Below are positions 1 to 12,022 of a stretch of 64,000 nt of DNA, in pieces; the first letter of the stretch is position 1; the number at the start of each line of letters is the position of its first letter. Origin of the DNA: Brachionus manjavacas (taxonomy: Eukaryota; Rotifera; Eurotatoria; Ploima; Brachionidae); assembly GCA_019054805.1 (NCBI GenBank), contig JAHQIY010000003.1:2666001-2730000 (forward strand), given 5' to 3'. Both the position numbers and the translations under genes were made by a program. Under the pieces are notes generated by a model. The model saw only the letters and a program-made list of their open reading frames with translations, had not been told where the DNA came from and did no database searches.

Positions 1-516
1 TTTTGTGTCCTTTTGTGTCTTTTAATTAGTTTTAAAAATTTTCAACATTTTTAAAACTTCAACATTTTTAATTTTATCTCTTATATGCTTTTACAAAAAT
101 ATTAGTCTAACTACGGTTTTGGTGAATGAACTTAAAAAAAAAAGCTTTTTTTTTCGATTAATTATAAAGCTATGAAATTAAAAAAGAAAATGTTTAAAAA
201 GTAATATTTCAAATTTTTTGTTTGATTTCAGTTGATTGTTATTCAAAAACAAAGGAATTACAAAATTAAACACATAACTTTGCGTTGCATTTATGAAAAC
301 CGATTTGAGTTTTTCATACCAATATAGATGCATAAATTTTAAAATAGGAGTAGAATTTTAATTTTATTTGGTTTAATTTTAATTCACTAAAACATTTGAA
401 GCATTAAATGATGGCCATATTTAAATAATAGGAAAAAGCTTGTCATTAAAAAAAAAAATGAACACACCAAAATTTTTTAATAACAATTTCTTTGATATTT
501 CTGTATGAATATGAAG
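1..516. other. AT-rich non-coding stretch upstream of protease 1
   Basis: No coding sequence recognised. The first exon of protease 1 (signal peptide) should lie upstream of 517, because the acceptor there is phase 1, but I see no convincing ATG plus hydrophobic stretch here. It may lie outside the window or be lost. Confidence 0.5.
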
Positions 517-1450
517 TATTTGCTGTAATTAATCCTCCGAAATGTGGGAAAAGAATCAATGAAATAAGCGAGAAAAGTTTAAACAAAATTGTCAATGGAC
601 AAAAAGCAGGCCCCCAAGATTGGGGATGGCAAGTTTATGTTCAATATTTGTCTTTTATCTCACAAAGTTTTTGTGGAGGATCTTTAGTTAATTCCCAATG
701 GGTTCTAACTGCAGCTCATTGTGTTTTTTATTCAGAGAGTAATGTCGTTCCAGACACATCATTTTACATAATTTATTTAGGTCTTCATGATGCAACAAGT
801 GAAGAAAACTTTAGTATCTACAGAGGAGCATCTAAAATAATCTTTCATCCAGAATATGATGATTCAAATTTACAAACAGAAGGTCTTAAAAATGACATAG
901 CATTAATTAAATTAACAGTATAATTTTCAAAAAAATTGTAACCATTTTTATGATAAATATTGTCTTAAAGGAACCGGTACAATTTACTGATCAAATTTTA
1001 CCTGTTTGTCTACCCGCACGAAATAGTGACTTTTCAAATAAAATGGCATGGGCAACTGGTTGGGGAAATTTATATGGGGACGGTCCTCAATCAAAATATT
1101 TAATGGAAGTTAATATTCCTATTCATAATGATACGTTTTGCGCAGCAAATTTTCAGTATAACAGTAAATATTCTATTTGTGCTGGAGGAAATAATAAAAG
1201 CACTTGCCAAGGAGATTCTGGAGGTCCATTAGTGGTAAAAGATGGTGACAAATGGATGCTTGCAGGTTTTTATTGATTGGATTAAAAAAACTATACAAGG
1301 TAAATTTTTCTAAAATCGAATTAAATTAAATTCAATAATTTTTTATAAATATAAATATTAGAAAATTCTTCATCAATTCCAACTGCAACATTTGCTGTTT
1401 TTAATTTTTCGATTAGTTTTTTTCTTTTTCTTTTCTGTTTTAATTTTTAA
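517..1450 (+). pseudogene. Trypsin-like (S1) serine protease with hydrophobic C-terminal tail, internally deleted
   Basis: Three exons are visible: 517-917, 971-1299 and 1362-1450, with GT-AG introns of 53 and 62 bp and compatible phases. Exon 1 shows the activation site KIVNG, the His box GSLVNSQWVLTAAHC and the Asp box NDIALIKL. Exon 2 shows the CLPA and ATGWG segments and the Ser box CQGDSGGP, so the His-Asp-Ser triad is present. After WMLAGF the frame runs into TGA (1274-1276), while the next frame gives FIDWIKKTIQ, the usual C-terminal helix. About 20 residues and the frame are missing between them. The last exon encodes a short Ser-rich stretch and a strongly hydrophobic end (F/I/L-rich, about 20 residues), like a GPI signal or tail anchor. 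The signal-peptide exon is not visible. S1 family assignment is secure; inactivity is inferred from the deletion, which could also be an assembly fault. Confidence 0.8.
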
Positions 1451-2280
1451 ATTATTTTGGACTTTATTTTATGCATTTTTATAATTTAAAGCAAGTTTGA
1501 TTAAAAAATAAAGATTTAAATGTTAGGTTGATTTAAATACTTTTTTAAAAAAATCCTTTTAAAAAACTTTCATTTTTTAAACTATAGCTAAATTGAATGC
1601 TAATCAACTCTTCTAATACTTAGGATTGTTATGAGTTTTAATTTTTAATTATTAATTTAATAATTAATCAACTGTAATATTAATTTTATTTAAATAGAAG
1701 TTTTGTTTTTTCTGAATTTTTTGTTAATTCATTATTAAAAACACATTGTTGTTTCAGTTGATATTTTATAATTTTTTTTTTTAAATTGATCAAAATTCTA
1801 TCAATTATATTATTATTCTATTTTTTAGTCATTTAACGTTTCTTTTAAATGATTATAAATTTCGCTTTGTAAAAACAAATAATTCTAAATTGAAAATAAA
1901 ATGTATCCATATATCGATACAATAAAATATATTAATTTATAAATTAAGGATTACTAAATAATTGTAAAATTACTTTTAGTCTCCTACGTTCAAGTGGCTT
2001 GTGCCTGTTTACCCTAAATTTTGCAACGTTTTTTTTATGAAAAAAAATTGAAATCTGAAAAAAATGTCTGAAAAAAATGTTTTTTAAAAGGTTGTAATGT
2101 TGAGATAAAATTCAAATTGAACGAAAAAAACTTTATTAATTAAATTTTTTACTATATATTGGTCTAATAATCATTTTTTATTAAAAAAAAATTTAACATT
2201 TAATTACTTAAAAAATTGATAAATTTAATTGTTTCTGTGAGAAAAAGATTTAATTAAATTTTAACATGCGGTAATTGGTC
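1451..2280. other. AT-rich intergenic stretch
   Basis: About 830 bp with no reading frame, RNA gene or clear repeat that I can support. It may hold the 3' UTR of protease 1. Confidence 0.4.
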
Positions 2281-3815
2281 AGCAAACTGCCAGTCAAAAC
2301 AGCATTGAAGAAAATTTAGAATGAACAAGAAGATAAATAAATCAACTTTAAGAACAAAACCTCTTAATAAAACAAGGTTAGTAATTACACACTGGAATTG
2401 TCTTCATTTACCTAGTAGGGTTCATCTCTTAGCCAATTTTTTAGCTCAAAAATGTCCCGACATTGTTTTGCTCAATGAACTAAGGATAGATTTAAGTGGG
2501 GCAAATATTTATCTTGATTTTCACAATTATCAATTCATAACAAAACCACGCAACAAGTATGGAGAAGGAGTAGCAATTTTAATTAAAGAAGGAATTGAAT
2601 TTATACAAGATTTCTCTTATGAGGAATTCAATTCCGAACTCCTTTGTATAAAAATGAACTAAGGAAAGAATAATGAATTGTTTATATTCAGTCTTTAAAA
2701 TCCACCCAATATGCTTCTGAACTTTGAGTTTTTTAAAACTGTTAATAAAAAATGTAGAAACTACATTTTAGGTGGTGATCTTAACGCCAGAACAAAGCAA
2801 ATAGGCTGCGTAAGGGAAAATGAAAACGGCATAATGTTGGAAAGAATAATCAATGAGTTAGACTTCTCAGTAATCAATGATAAGCGTCCTACTTTCAATA
2901 TTTTTAATAGAAATTACTTTGAAATTCTTGATCTTTTCTTAGTTTCATCTTCATTAATTGACAAAATTACCGACTTTTGTGTCCTAAATACTGACCATTT
3001 CCCAATCGAAGCATCGATTTCTATGGGCTATCAATTAGAAAATAAATCAGCAGCTAAAAAGTTTAACTATAAGAAAGCAAACTGGCAATTATTCAGCGAG
3101 ATTTTAAATTCTCAATTAGTAAAAATCACTGAAAGTTCCCTCACAATAGATCAACTAAGTGATAAAATTACAGAAAAAATTATTTCTACTTCACATAAAA
3201 GCATTCCTTATCATTCGCAGAAAATCTACAAAACCAGTCTTCCCCCGAACATTGTTATTCTGATAAAAGAACGCAAGAAAGTGAGAAGAAACTTTCAAAA
3301 AACTCGCTGTCAAAATCTCAAGAAAAATTTAATCAACTTACATTCGAGTTAAAGGCCTCTTTAAAAAATTCTGGAATCAAAATTGGTTTGATTTTATTGA
3401 GAAAATGGGAAAAAACCCACTGACAAGTAGACCATTCTGGAAAAAAATAAATAAATTTAGATCAAAAAAAGGATCAAATTTAATCCGAAATTTGTTTTTA
3501 AATGACAAGGAATTCAAAACTAATGAAGAAAAGGGAAAATGCTTTAGAGAACTCCAATCTTCAATATTTAGTCCTAATTCTGATTTAATAGATCGTGATA
3601 AAGATTTCGAAATACTTAATTCTCACTCTGAATTCTCTAAAAATTATGATCAGTCTAATTTTAATGATCCAATTTGCTTAAATGAATTAATTATGGCTCT
3701 AAAAAGATTGAAAAATGAAGCGGCATCAGGACCTGACCAAATTCATAATCTAATGTTAAAAAACTCACCTGCAGTTATTTTATATTCTTCGCTCAGATGA
3801 TCATTCACATTTATT
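2281..3815 (+). mobile_element. Non-LTR retrotransposon family B, copy 3 (truncated, decayed)
   Basis: Broken ORF2 in three pieces. 2321-2662 and 2711-3352 form an APE-type endonuclease domain (THWNCLHLPS, CPDIVLLNEL, GEGVAILIKEGIE, GGDLNA, LNTDHFPIEASI). 3405-3800 is the linker and start of the reverse transcriptase (PFWKKINKFR, ASGPDQIHNLMLKN). The same protein segments lie on the - strand at 42325-43551 and, more diverged, at 38540-40099, which defines the family. Sense sequence stops after LMLKN at about 3764. The next ~48 bp match the opposite strand of the same family (see 3766-3813), so the RT core is missing. Dead copy. Confidence 0.8.
3766..3813 (-). repeat. Inverted fragment of family B reverse transcriptase at the end of copy 3
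   Basis: The + strand here (starting cacctgcagttatttt and ending cattcacattta) matches the + strand at about 41702-41750, which is the antisense of family B just upstream of its GVPQGS motif. The fragment is therefore inverted relative to the sense sequence preceding it. Confidence 0.6.
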
Positions 3816-4369
3816 TATTTGATTATTTATTTATTTATTGATTAGCAATTAACCTCCATTTTGTAGAAGTAAAATTTAAATATTATGCAATAAAAGGTTT
3901 ATAAATTAGAAAAAATACAATTTAATAATAAGAAAAAATGATAGTCTAGTATATAGATATCGATTGATCGAGTCCAAGAATAATGAGACCATTACTAAAA
4001 AGACTTTATTAGGTTTTATATTCCTTGAACCTAAAATTTTCTTAGCATAGCTTTATTGAGTCATTAAATTCCAGTTCCATTTTAAGAACCAATTTTAGTT
4101 GATTAAAATTATTTTTTATAAACATTATATCTTTATTAAAATATTTTTCAAGGATGGCTATGTCATGCTTAAGTGATTTGTTTTTGGCATTCTTAAGAGG
4201 GGAGTAACTATGCAAATTGATTCAAAAATATAAGAAGCTAATGGGTTATACTGCAAGCTACTAATAAAAGATAGTTTGGAAAAAAAGTATAGCTGTTCGA
4301 TATTAAATATTTTTAACACTTTGATGATGCTGGACATATGACAGCTATATAAATAATACCAAACATTAG
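3816..4369. other. AT-rich stretch without recognisable gene
   Basis: No coding signal seen. It begins with TTTATTTATT-type runs like those in the 3' region of family B. Confidence 0.4.
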
Positions 4370-4720
4370 TCTAATTAAATTGTTCTGGGTTGTGTTCAAT
4401 AACTTTTGTCACTTCTTTTAGAGTTGTAATACCCAATCCAAATGTGAATTTGGATAAAAAATATGTTTTGTAGATAAATGATTTTAAGGTTGGAGAAATA
4501 TTTTTTTTTGCTCAAGACTTTATTTGATTATGAATCGTATTTCAAAAAAATAGTTGTAAGTTTTAAGTATTCTACTTTTTTCGAAAAACTTATTAGAGAT
4601 TCTGCTATTGATACTTTTTGTATTTGGTACAGAGTTTAATATGTAAGCTTTAAGTCTTCTATTTTTATGCCCTATTAATATATTATGAAATACTGCAGAG
4701 CCCATAAAGTTTTTTCCAGA
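4370..4720 (-). pseudogene. Reverse transcriptase C-terminal remnant (non-LTR family E)
   Basis: On the - strand, 4495-4370 reads ISPTLKSFIYKTYFLSKF followed by a degenerate tail. This resembles ISPFLQAFIYKTYCLSQF in the RT C-terminal fragment at 59762-60052, so both belong to one family. The adjoining frame 4705-4520 (GHKNRRLKAYILNSVP) looks like the post-RT region, but its order relative to the first piece is disturbed. Too short for a subfamily call; non-functional. Confidence 0.45.
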
Positions 4721-5053
4721 GTTTAGCGTCTCTGAAAACGAATGTCCTTTTTAGGGAGACCCAATAAACTATTTGCTTTTGAAGGTGCTTTGTTTACTTG
4801 AGCACTCAAGGTCGTTTGAGATTGGTACTCCGAGATCTTTTTAACGTTCGGTTTTTGCAATATAAACGGTTAAGTTTTAGTCATAACAGTACATTGTGTA
4901 TGTTGTTTAATAAATGGCTTACCCTCTCTAGGACATATTTCTTTAATGTAGTTAAATGCATTAATAGTGTCCTTAATAGGAATGAATGGCAAGACTTTTA
5001 AATAATAAAAAATTTTGTTAAACTCAACATTTTTTGAATAAAGTTGTTTTAAA

Positions 5054-5683
5054 TTATTTTTCTGAACAAATTACCACAAATTGGAATTTAAATGAAAAAA
5101 GCAACCATTGATTAAAATATCTTGAAAAGATTTGAGCACTGAGTTTATTAAAGCTTTTTAAAAACCCGTTATTTGTGGCACAAATTACATGTGTTGCTTT
5201 TTTTAGGTCTTTGCATTTCACATTAAAAAAGCGAGTATAGGTTCTCTCTTGTTTATTTACAAGAAAAGCATAAACTAATGGAATATTTAGATTGTTTTTT
5301 ATAATGTTTATAGTGAAAACTTGTTTGAAAGCCTCAGGACTGATCTCAAAAGTTCCATCAATGAACCAGCATGGCTCATAGCTGAGCAAAGCAATATTTT
5401 CATCAGTTGAGAGAATAATAAGTCTTTCAGGATTTTCATTCTGAGAATCAAAGAATAAAAATTATTTTCCTGAATTCGTCAACTATTACCAAATCTATTT
5501 AATGACTTCTTATTTTTCCCAAAAGGGTTAATTTTTCTTCCTTCTCTATTTATTACTTGTGATAGATTTTGAATTGTAGGCAATTAAGAAGCAACATTTG
5601 GAGGTATTTTAAGTAACATATCGGTAATAATTTCTCTCGGTTTTTCCGAAGTTTTTACTGCTCTGTCTTTGAGATCGATTCTG
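5054..5683 (-). pseudogene. MULE transposase remnant
   Basis: The - strand reading 5389-5054 contains the start of the DDE core, WFIDGTFEISPEAFKQVF (D of the first catalytic position), then NIPLVYAFLVNKQERTYTRFF. Upstream on the same strand (5680-5400) are the usual pre-catalytic segments KPREIITDMLLKIPPNVAS and RKINPFGK, in shifted frames with stops. The fragment stops at about 5683, where the inverted repeat of another MULE starts. The rest of its N-terminus (FLYWCH) is not found beyond that element. A clear member of the MULE/FLYWCH-type transposases, but decayed. Confidence 0.7.
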
Positions 5684-5822
5684 TATAGATTTTTCCCGTT
5701 AAATTTTTCCCCCTTAATATTTTCCACGTTTAATAAATTCCCCTATATAAATTTTCCCCCTATAAAAATTTCTCTCCGTTTAAAATTCCCTGAGTAAATT
5801 TTTCCCCGTTTTTTTTTTTTTA
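5684..5822. repeat. Left terminal inverted repeat with reiterated TTTTCCCC words
   Basis: About 140 bp containing at least seven pyrimidine words of the type (A)TTTTTCCC(C), spaced 12-20 bp apart. The complement of the same word recurs at 8903-9030. The repeat unit is degenerate rather than exact. Confidence 0.75.
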
Positions 5823-6076
5823 TTTTAGCTAATCAAAAGTTAATTGAATTAATAAGCAGATTAATAATAGAAAATTAAATTTTGAGTAAATCTTTTATCT
5901 TTCTAATACTCCAATTCCGTTACCTTAAAGAACGCCTAATAATTGATCTAAATAAAAATGTTCGGGCATAATTCCTAAAGGATAATTGATTGAAATGACA
6001 AAAAAAATTCTTTGATGAATTAAACTTAAATAAAAAATGCCATGAACATTACTGAAATACATAAAAAAAATTAAAA

Positions 6077-6598
6077 ATGGAAAGAGGAAAATACTTAGAC
6101 CTTTCTAAACATCTTCTGATTTTTGAAAATTACAAATTTCATCGAAAAGAAAACAATACAAATGGTAGCGTTCGTTGGCGATGCGAAGCTTGTAAAACAG
6201 TTAGCCTTACAGTCGACTCAAATGATATTATCAGAAAACCGAAGCCTAACGTAAAGCATATTCCACATGTATGCATAAAATTATTTCCTGTTCAAAAACA
6301 CTGCCTTGCACAATATGAATTTTTAAAGCATGAGGCAAAAAATGACCCAAACTTTAATTTTTCAAAGCGATATAGAGAAATTCTTCAACAACTTCAAGCT
6401 GCAAACGATCCGAGAGAAGTTGCCGAATATTTTCCATCCGAGGAAACAGCTCGAGTTACGTGTCTAATGGACCGATCGAAAAAATTTAAAGCTGAACCAA
6501 AAACAACTATCGATATTCTAATTGAAGAGAGCCTTAAATATATTACAATCAATAACAAACAACAAGCGTTTTCGCGCTACGATAATCAAAGCAAATAA
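6077..6598 (+). CDS. FLYWCH-like DNA-binding N-terminal region of the MULE transposase
   Basis: 173-residue frame. Residues about 14-62 fit the FLYWCH zinc-binding fold: FENYKFHRKE, then VRWRCEACKTV with the Cys pair, and a closing His region (KHIPHVC). Residues 80-140 match the conserved pre-catalytic part of FLYWCH/MULE proteins (REILQQLQAANDPREVAEYFPS). FLYWCH domains in these transposases are thought to bind the element's DNA. The frame stops at 6598, and the next segment (DCNIYYRHRHQNLNEAEV) continues in another frame, so the gene is broken. The ATG is at the frame start and is plausible, as other MULE copies here also begin shortly before the FLYWCH. Confidence 0.7.
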   Translation: MERGKYLDLSKHLLIFENYKFHRKENNTNGSVRWRCEACKTVSLTVDSNDIIRKPKPNVKHIPHVCIKLFPVQKHCLAQYEFLKHEAKNDPNFNFSKRYREILQQLQAANDPREVAEYFPSEETARVTCLMDRSKKFKAEPKTTIDILIEESLKYITINNKQQAFSRYDNQSK

Positions 6599-6642
6599 AT
6601 CAATCGGATTGTAATATTTATTACCGACACCGGCATCAAAAT

Positions 6643-7506
6643 TTGAACGAAGCTGAAGTGTATTATATAGATGGGACTTTCAAAAACGCTCCAAAAATGT
6701 TTTACCAAATCTTAACTATTCACGCGGTTTTAAATAACCAAACGTATCCATGTGCGTACATTTTTTTGGAGCGAAAAATTACCAAGACTTACATTTTCAT
6801 AGTGAGTGAATCGTCCGAATTTTTAAAAATTACATATATTTTGATTGGTTGAAATTTGGAATGAAAGATTTTTGTTAAAAAATCAAATTTTTTTATTCAA
6901 AAAGAGGAAAGTAAAAAAAATGTAAAATAAGTTAAATTGTCTTTATATTGTTAATAAATTTTCTTTCAAATAAAATGTTTTTCATTTTTCTTATAATAAA
7001 ATTTATCCAAAATTGCATTTATCTAATTTAATTTTGAATAAATTATTATAATTTTATTTATATCCAATAAAAAAATAGTAAAAAGAAAATTAAAATCCGG
7101 TCGATTTACATTGAATTCACTCAAGATGTAGCCCTTGAACAAATTCGAAATTTATGTTTTCCTAAAAATTTAAAGAGAGTTTTGTGTGATTTCGAGTCAA
7201 GTCTAATGAAAAGTATAGTATCTGTTTTCCCAGGGGTTGAGTTAAAAGGCTGTTGGTTTCACTTTTCACAAGCTTCTTAGACGAAGACTTTTCTCAATGG
7301 GCTTCAAGGAGAAATATTTAGGCAACTGGCTATTGCGATTTTGGCTCAAACGGTTCGTAGCATTAGCCCTTATTCCAATCAAAAAGTTACAAGATGGTAT
7401 CAACATTATTATCGATGAAATGTATCAATTCGACGAAGATCAAATAAGATTTATTGTTGATTTTCAAAAGCAATGGCTCAATGGCTCAATTTCTCCAGAA
7501 ATATGA
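6643..7506 (+). pseudogene. MULE transposase catalytic region, disrupted
   Basis: 6643-6852 carries EVYYIDGTFKNAPKMFYQIL, with the first catalytic Asp (DGTF), and TYPCAYIFLERKITKTY. An AT-rich insertion of roughly 240 bp follows. At about 7100-7290 the core resumes with QIRNLCFPKNLKRVLCDFES and FPGVELKGCWFHFSQ, giving the second catalytic Asp and the C-x2-H-type signature of MULE enzymes. 7297-7506 contains IIIDEMYQFDEDQIRFIVDF, after which the reading moves to the third frame (NNDLDGFHSKL at 7530-7570). Several frame changes are needed, so no active protein is encoded here. Confidence 0.7.
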
Positions 7507-7638
7507 AATCACCATCGCTCACAAAAAAGAACAAACAATGATCTCGACGGCTTCCACTCAAAGTTAACTAAATTTTTACCAAAGTACCATCCAAAATTTA
7601 AAGATGTAATTGACTGTATCAAGAGGGAAGAGGCCAAA

Positions 7639-7980
7639 ATGTGCAATTTGTATCAAGATCCGCTCAGAAAAAAGCCAAAACAAGCAAAGCGTGAAATAGA
7701 AAAAGACATAAGAATTTTTCTAATACATGAAGACTATGAGCGAAACCAAATTGAATTCAAGAATTATTTTGACAATCTTACGCATCAAGTTATGTCACCG
7801 TATGAGCAAGAAATTGACGAAGAATTAGAAGAATTTAGCGAAGAAGACGATGTTAACGAAGAACCAATAAAAGAGATGGAATCAAAAATCAAAGTTGTCA
7901 AGCTATCGAACAAATATAAAGATCTCAATTTTTTTGGCAATATTCAAAATCTAGCAAAAGCGAGAAAAAGAGTGAGGTGA
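7639..7980 (+). CDS. Charged C-terminal segment of the MULE transposase
   Basis: 113 residues, in frame with the preceding post-catalytic text (VIDCIKREEAKM), so the chain continues without a real start here. It is rich in Lys and Glu, with an acidic block (EIDEELEEFSEEDDVNEE) and a basic end (AKARKRVR). No domain recognised. It links the transposase to the protease-like region that begins 50 bp downstream. Confidence 0.5.
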   Translation: MCNLYQDPLRKKPKQAKREIEKDIRIFLIHEDYERNQIEFKNYFDNLTHQVMSPYEQEIDEELEEFSEEDDVNEEPIKEMESKIKVVKLSNKYKDLNFFGNIQNLAKARKRVR

Positions 7981-8034
7981 ATTTGGAAAAGCCGGACGTA
8001 TCGTTAGAAATTAATAAAGATCATAAAAAGGAAA

Positions 8035-8777
8035 ATGTCAGAACCAACCCAAAGGTCAAACAAAAAAGTTAAGTGTCAAAATACAAGCAACATCGCTGAA
8101 GCAATAATTTATCCAGAAACAATCTATGTTGAAGAGAATGTCAAAGTTCAACCAGTAACCAATTTCATTGAAGACAACAAGTGGTTAATATCACGTCATA
8201 TCGACCTAGCGTTAGACTATATAAGCAAACGGGCGATCTTTCGTGGTCATCTTAATTTGTCAATTATTGAATTATGAAAGATTGACGAATGTATGAGAAA
8301 TAATTTTTTTTTACAAGCGTCTCCCGAAGTTGCTAAAATATTTATTGTTTATGTCAGTATTGTTCATTGGATTTTGCTAACAAATATAAATCCGACAAAC
8401 ATAAGTCCGTCTGATAAATATTATGGATGGGATCAGACAATAAAGGAAGAATGGTACGTTTATGACAGCATGAATAATATTAACAATGTTTATGAAGCTA
8501 GTCAAATATTTCGTTACTATATCCAAACAAAAACTGTGGGAAGGTCTCAATGGTAAATGTAGAGCAACAAGATGGTTCAAATGACTGCGGATTATTATGT
8601 ATCGCCTACACACAAATGCTATCAATTTATCAAGATCCTTTCAAATACAAATTCAACCAAAATTCCATTAGGAAATTATACAGCTTTTTTGTTAAATCTG
8701 GCCATTTACTTGATTTCGAAGCAATTGAAATATCTAATAAACAAAAAATTTTAAACCCAATAATTGTTAATTGGTAA
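8035..8777 (+). pseudogene. Ulp1/C48-like cysteine protease region of the MULE element
   Basis: Three frames (8035-8277, 8293-8556, 8550-8777) together read as one Ulp1-type domain. It opens with NKWLISRHIDLALDYISKR, the usual substrate-cleft helix. IVHWILLTN gives the catalytic His, EEWYVYDSMN the catalytic Asp, and VEQQDGSNDCGLLCIAYTQM the oxyanion Gln and catalytic Cys. All four key residues are present, but a TGA at 8275-8277 and a frame change near 8550 break the chain. Ulp1-like domains remove SUMO-type modifiers; in plants some MULE families carry one. Its role in transposition is unknown. Alternative: a separate captured gene, but it lies inside the inverted repeats in the same orientation. 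Confidence 0.65.
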
Positions 8778-8902
8778 TTTCTTTCCGTTTTTATCTCTTT
8801 TCTTTAATTAATTTTTATTACTTTTTTTATCAATAAAATATCAATGACTATTTTTTTTTATTTTAATTAATTAATTTTTGATTGGCTAATCAACAACTCC
8901 TC

Positions 8903-9030
8903 CTATTAGGGGAAGAATTATACAAGGGAAAATTTTACACAGGGAAAATAAAAAGAGGGAAAAATAAAAAAGGGGAAATTTTACAGGGAAAATTTTAAAG
9001 GGGGAAAAATTAAAACGGGGAAAATCTATA
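8903..9030. repeat. Right terminal inverted repeat with reiterated GGGGAAAA words
   Basis: About 130 bp with some eight words of the type GGGAAAA(T), the complement of those in 5684-5822. It ends aacggggaaaatctata, which pairs with the left outer end. Confidence 0.75.
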
Positions 9031-9708
9031 ATTTACCCTAAACTAAAAGGGTGAATCCTAATTGAATCTTTCTTTTGAATAATTAAAGTTGTTTTAATGG
9101 TTACAAAATAGACAGGGTCAATATTGACCTATTCTAGGAAACAATTATATTTTTCTACTCTTAGCTGTTTGAGGGCTAAAACATTTTCAACATATTTCAA
9201 ATTTTGTAATTTTATTATAAATTTAATTTGCTATTAAATATAATTCTGCAAAAATCTCTGCAATTTCTACAATATACTAGCCATTAAAAAGTATTCGAAT
9301 CAACCGTGCAGAATTTTTGCAGATATATAAACTTGATTAAGTATAAAGCAACTCCTGTTAGTAAAAAATAATAAATAAAAATATTAAAAAATAAAAAAAT
9401 TAAATTATTGATAAAAAATATTTATTATTGGCATAGATATTTCAATCAAAAAAAAAAACCAAAAGGTGGTATTAAAAAAAGAGAAAAATTACCTTTAAAG
9501 CAACCGCAGTTATTTTGTAATTTTCTTTTATTACAGAGCTACTGAGCAAAATTAAACCATAAGATCAATGTTGAAAACTTAACCATTCTGTCAAAAATTC
9601 TATTTTTAAATAAGTACGATATAAGTATGAAATAAGTACGAAATTTCAAAAAATGTTTGATATTTAAAGAGTACTAACAGTTTAAACTTTTTAAAACTTT
9701 AAATAATC
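9031..9708. other. Non-coding region with a small inverted repeat
   Basis: AT-rich. It includes a palindrome ggtcaatattgacc near 9117-9130 and the MITE-like sequence at 9246-9332. It may include the promoter of protease 2, but no core element is distinctive. Confidence 0.4.
9246..9332. repeat. Small MITE with CTGCAAAAA ends (copy 1)
   Basis: Starts ctgcaaaaatctctgcaat and ends gtgcagaatttttgcaga, with a core cattaaaaagtattcgaat. The same plan and core recur at 13831-13931. Confidence 0.5.
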
Positions 9709-11276
<1,568 letters not shown>

Positions 11277-12022
11277 ACTGAATAAATTTTAAAATAAAAT
11301 GAACCAACGAGATAAAATTTTTGAAGCTAAAATTTCTAATTAAATTTATTTATAAACAAATCAAGCACTTTTTTAGACTATCAAGATAATTTTGAGTCAA
11401 ATCTAGAGTTCGTAAACTACAAACCGGTAATTAGATTATGAGCGTCTCCCCTTACATTAGTCTTTCAATCTGTCAATTTTAATTTTATTTTATATTTTTT
11501 TATGTAACTTTTATTTAATAAAATCCTGCTATTAGATATCATTGGCCTTTTAAAAATATTTTTTTGTCTATTTGAAAACTATATTTTCCTTTAATATAGT
11601 TTTCAAATAGACAATATCAAATGAAATTATCATATGATATCATGATATCATATGATATGATGTGACAAGTTAATTTCCGGCACTGTACCTCTTTATAATA
11701 GGATCATATTAAGCAGACGTGGGCAAAAATCAAAAAAAATTCATTTTAAAGTCTTTTAAAAGTCAAGTCGGTGGCTGGACTTTGATTTTACAAAATTTTG
11801 AAAAAAAATTAGAAGCCGTATTTGCACATTTTTCATTTTAAAAATTATTGTAGTTTATTAAAAAATTTATTTAAAATTTAAAATTTGAAAAAAATTTCAA
11901 ATGTATTTAAACTTTTGATGATTAAAATAAAAGTTTAAAAGATATTACATTTTATTTATATAAAAAATATTTTAAAAGAAATTAAATCTTATAAATAAAT
12001 ATTTATATTTAAATGAGAAAAA
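11277..12022. other. Intergenic region between protease 2 and PSME4
   Basis: No gene seen. It contains a perfect hairpin and a palindrome (11564-11656) and, from about 11715, a half-element starting cagacgtgggcaaaaatc. That end resembles the CAGACTTGGGCAAAAGTC end of the MITE at 18973-19233. Confidence 0.4.
11564..11656. repeat. Hairpin plus 28-bp perfect palindrome
   Basis: 11564-11614 is a stem-loop with arms starting ttgtctatttgaaaacta and a 6-8 nt loop. 11629-11656 is a perfect palindrome made of catatgatat units. Confidence 0.8.

Larger units (their letters stand above)
5684..9030 (+). mobile_element. MULE DNA transposon with FLYWCH, MULE and Ulp1-like protease regions
   Basis: A 3.3-kb unit bounded by inverted terminal regions made of short words: TTTTTCCCC-type on the left (5684-5822) and GGGGAAAA-type on the right (8903-9030). 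The outer ends align as tatagatttttcccg (left) and tatagattttccccg (reverse complement of right). Between them, all on +, lie a FLYWCH-like domain, MULE transposase pieces, a Lys/Glu-rich segment and a C48-like cysteine protease. Stops and frameshifts interrupt the coding chain, and an AT-rich block at about 6855-7095 splits the DDE core. No convincing target-site duplication was found at the ends I chose, so the boundaries are good to about 15 bp. Confidence 0.75.

Noticed and set aside
5684..5822. TTTTCCCC runs resembling ciliate-type telomere repeats
   Set aside because: The words are degenerate, irregularly spaced and matched by an inverted array at 8903-9030, so they are transposon ends.
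5684..9030. Target-site duplication for the Ulp1-carrying MULE
   Set aside because: The flanking 9-mers at the chosen borders do not match (ending attctg on the left, starting atttaccc on the right), so none is claimed.
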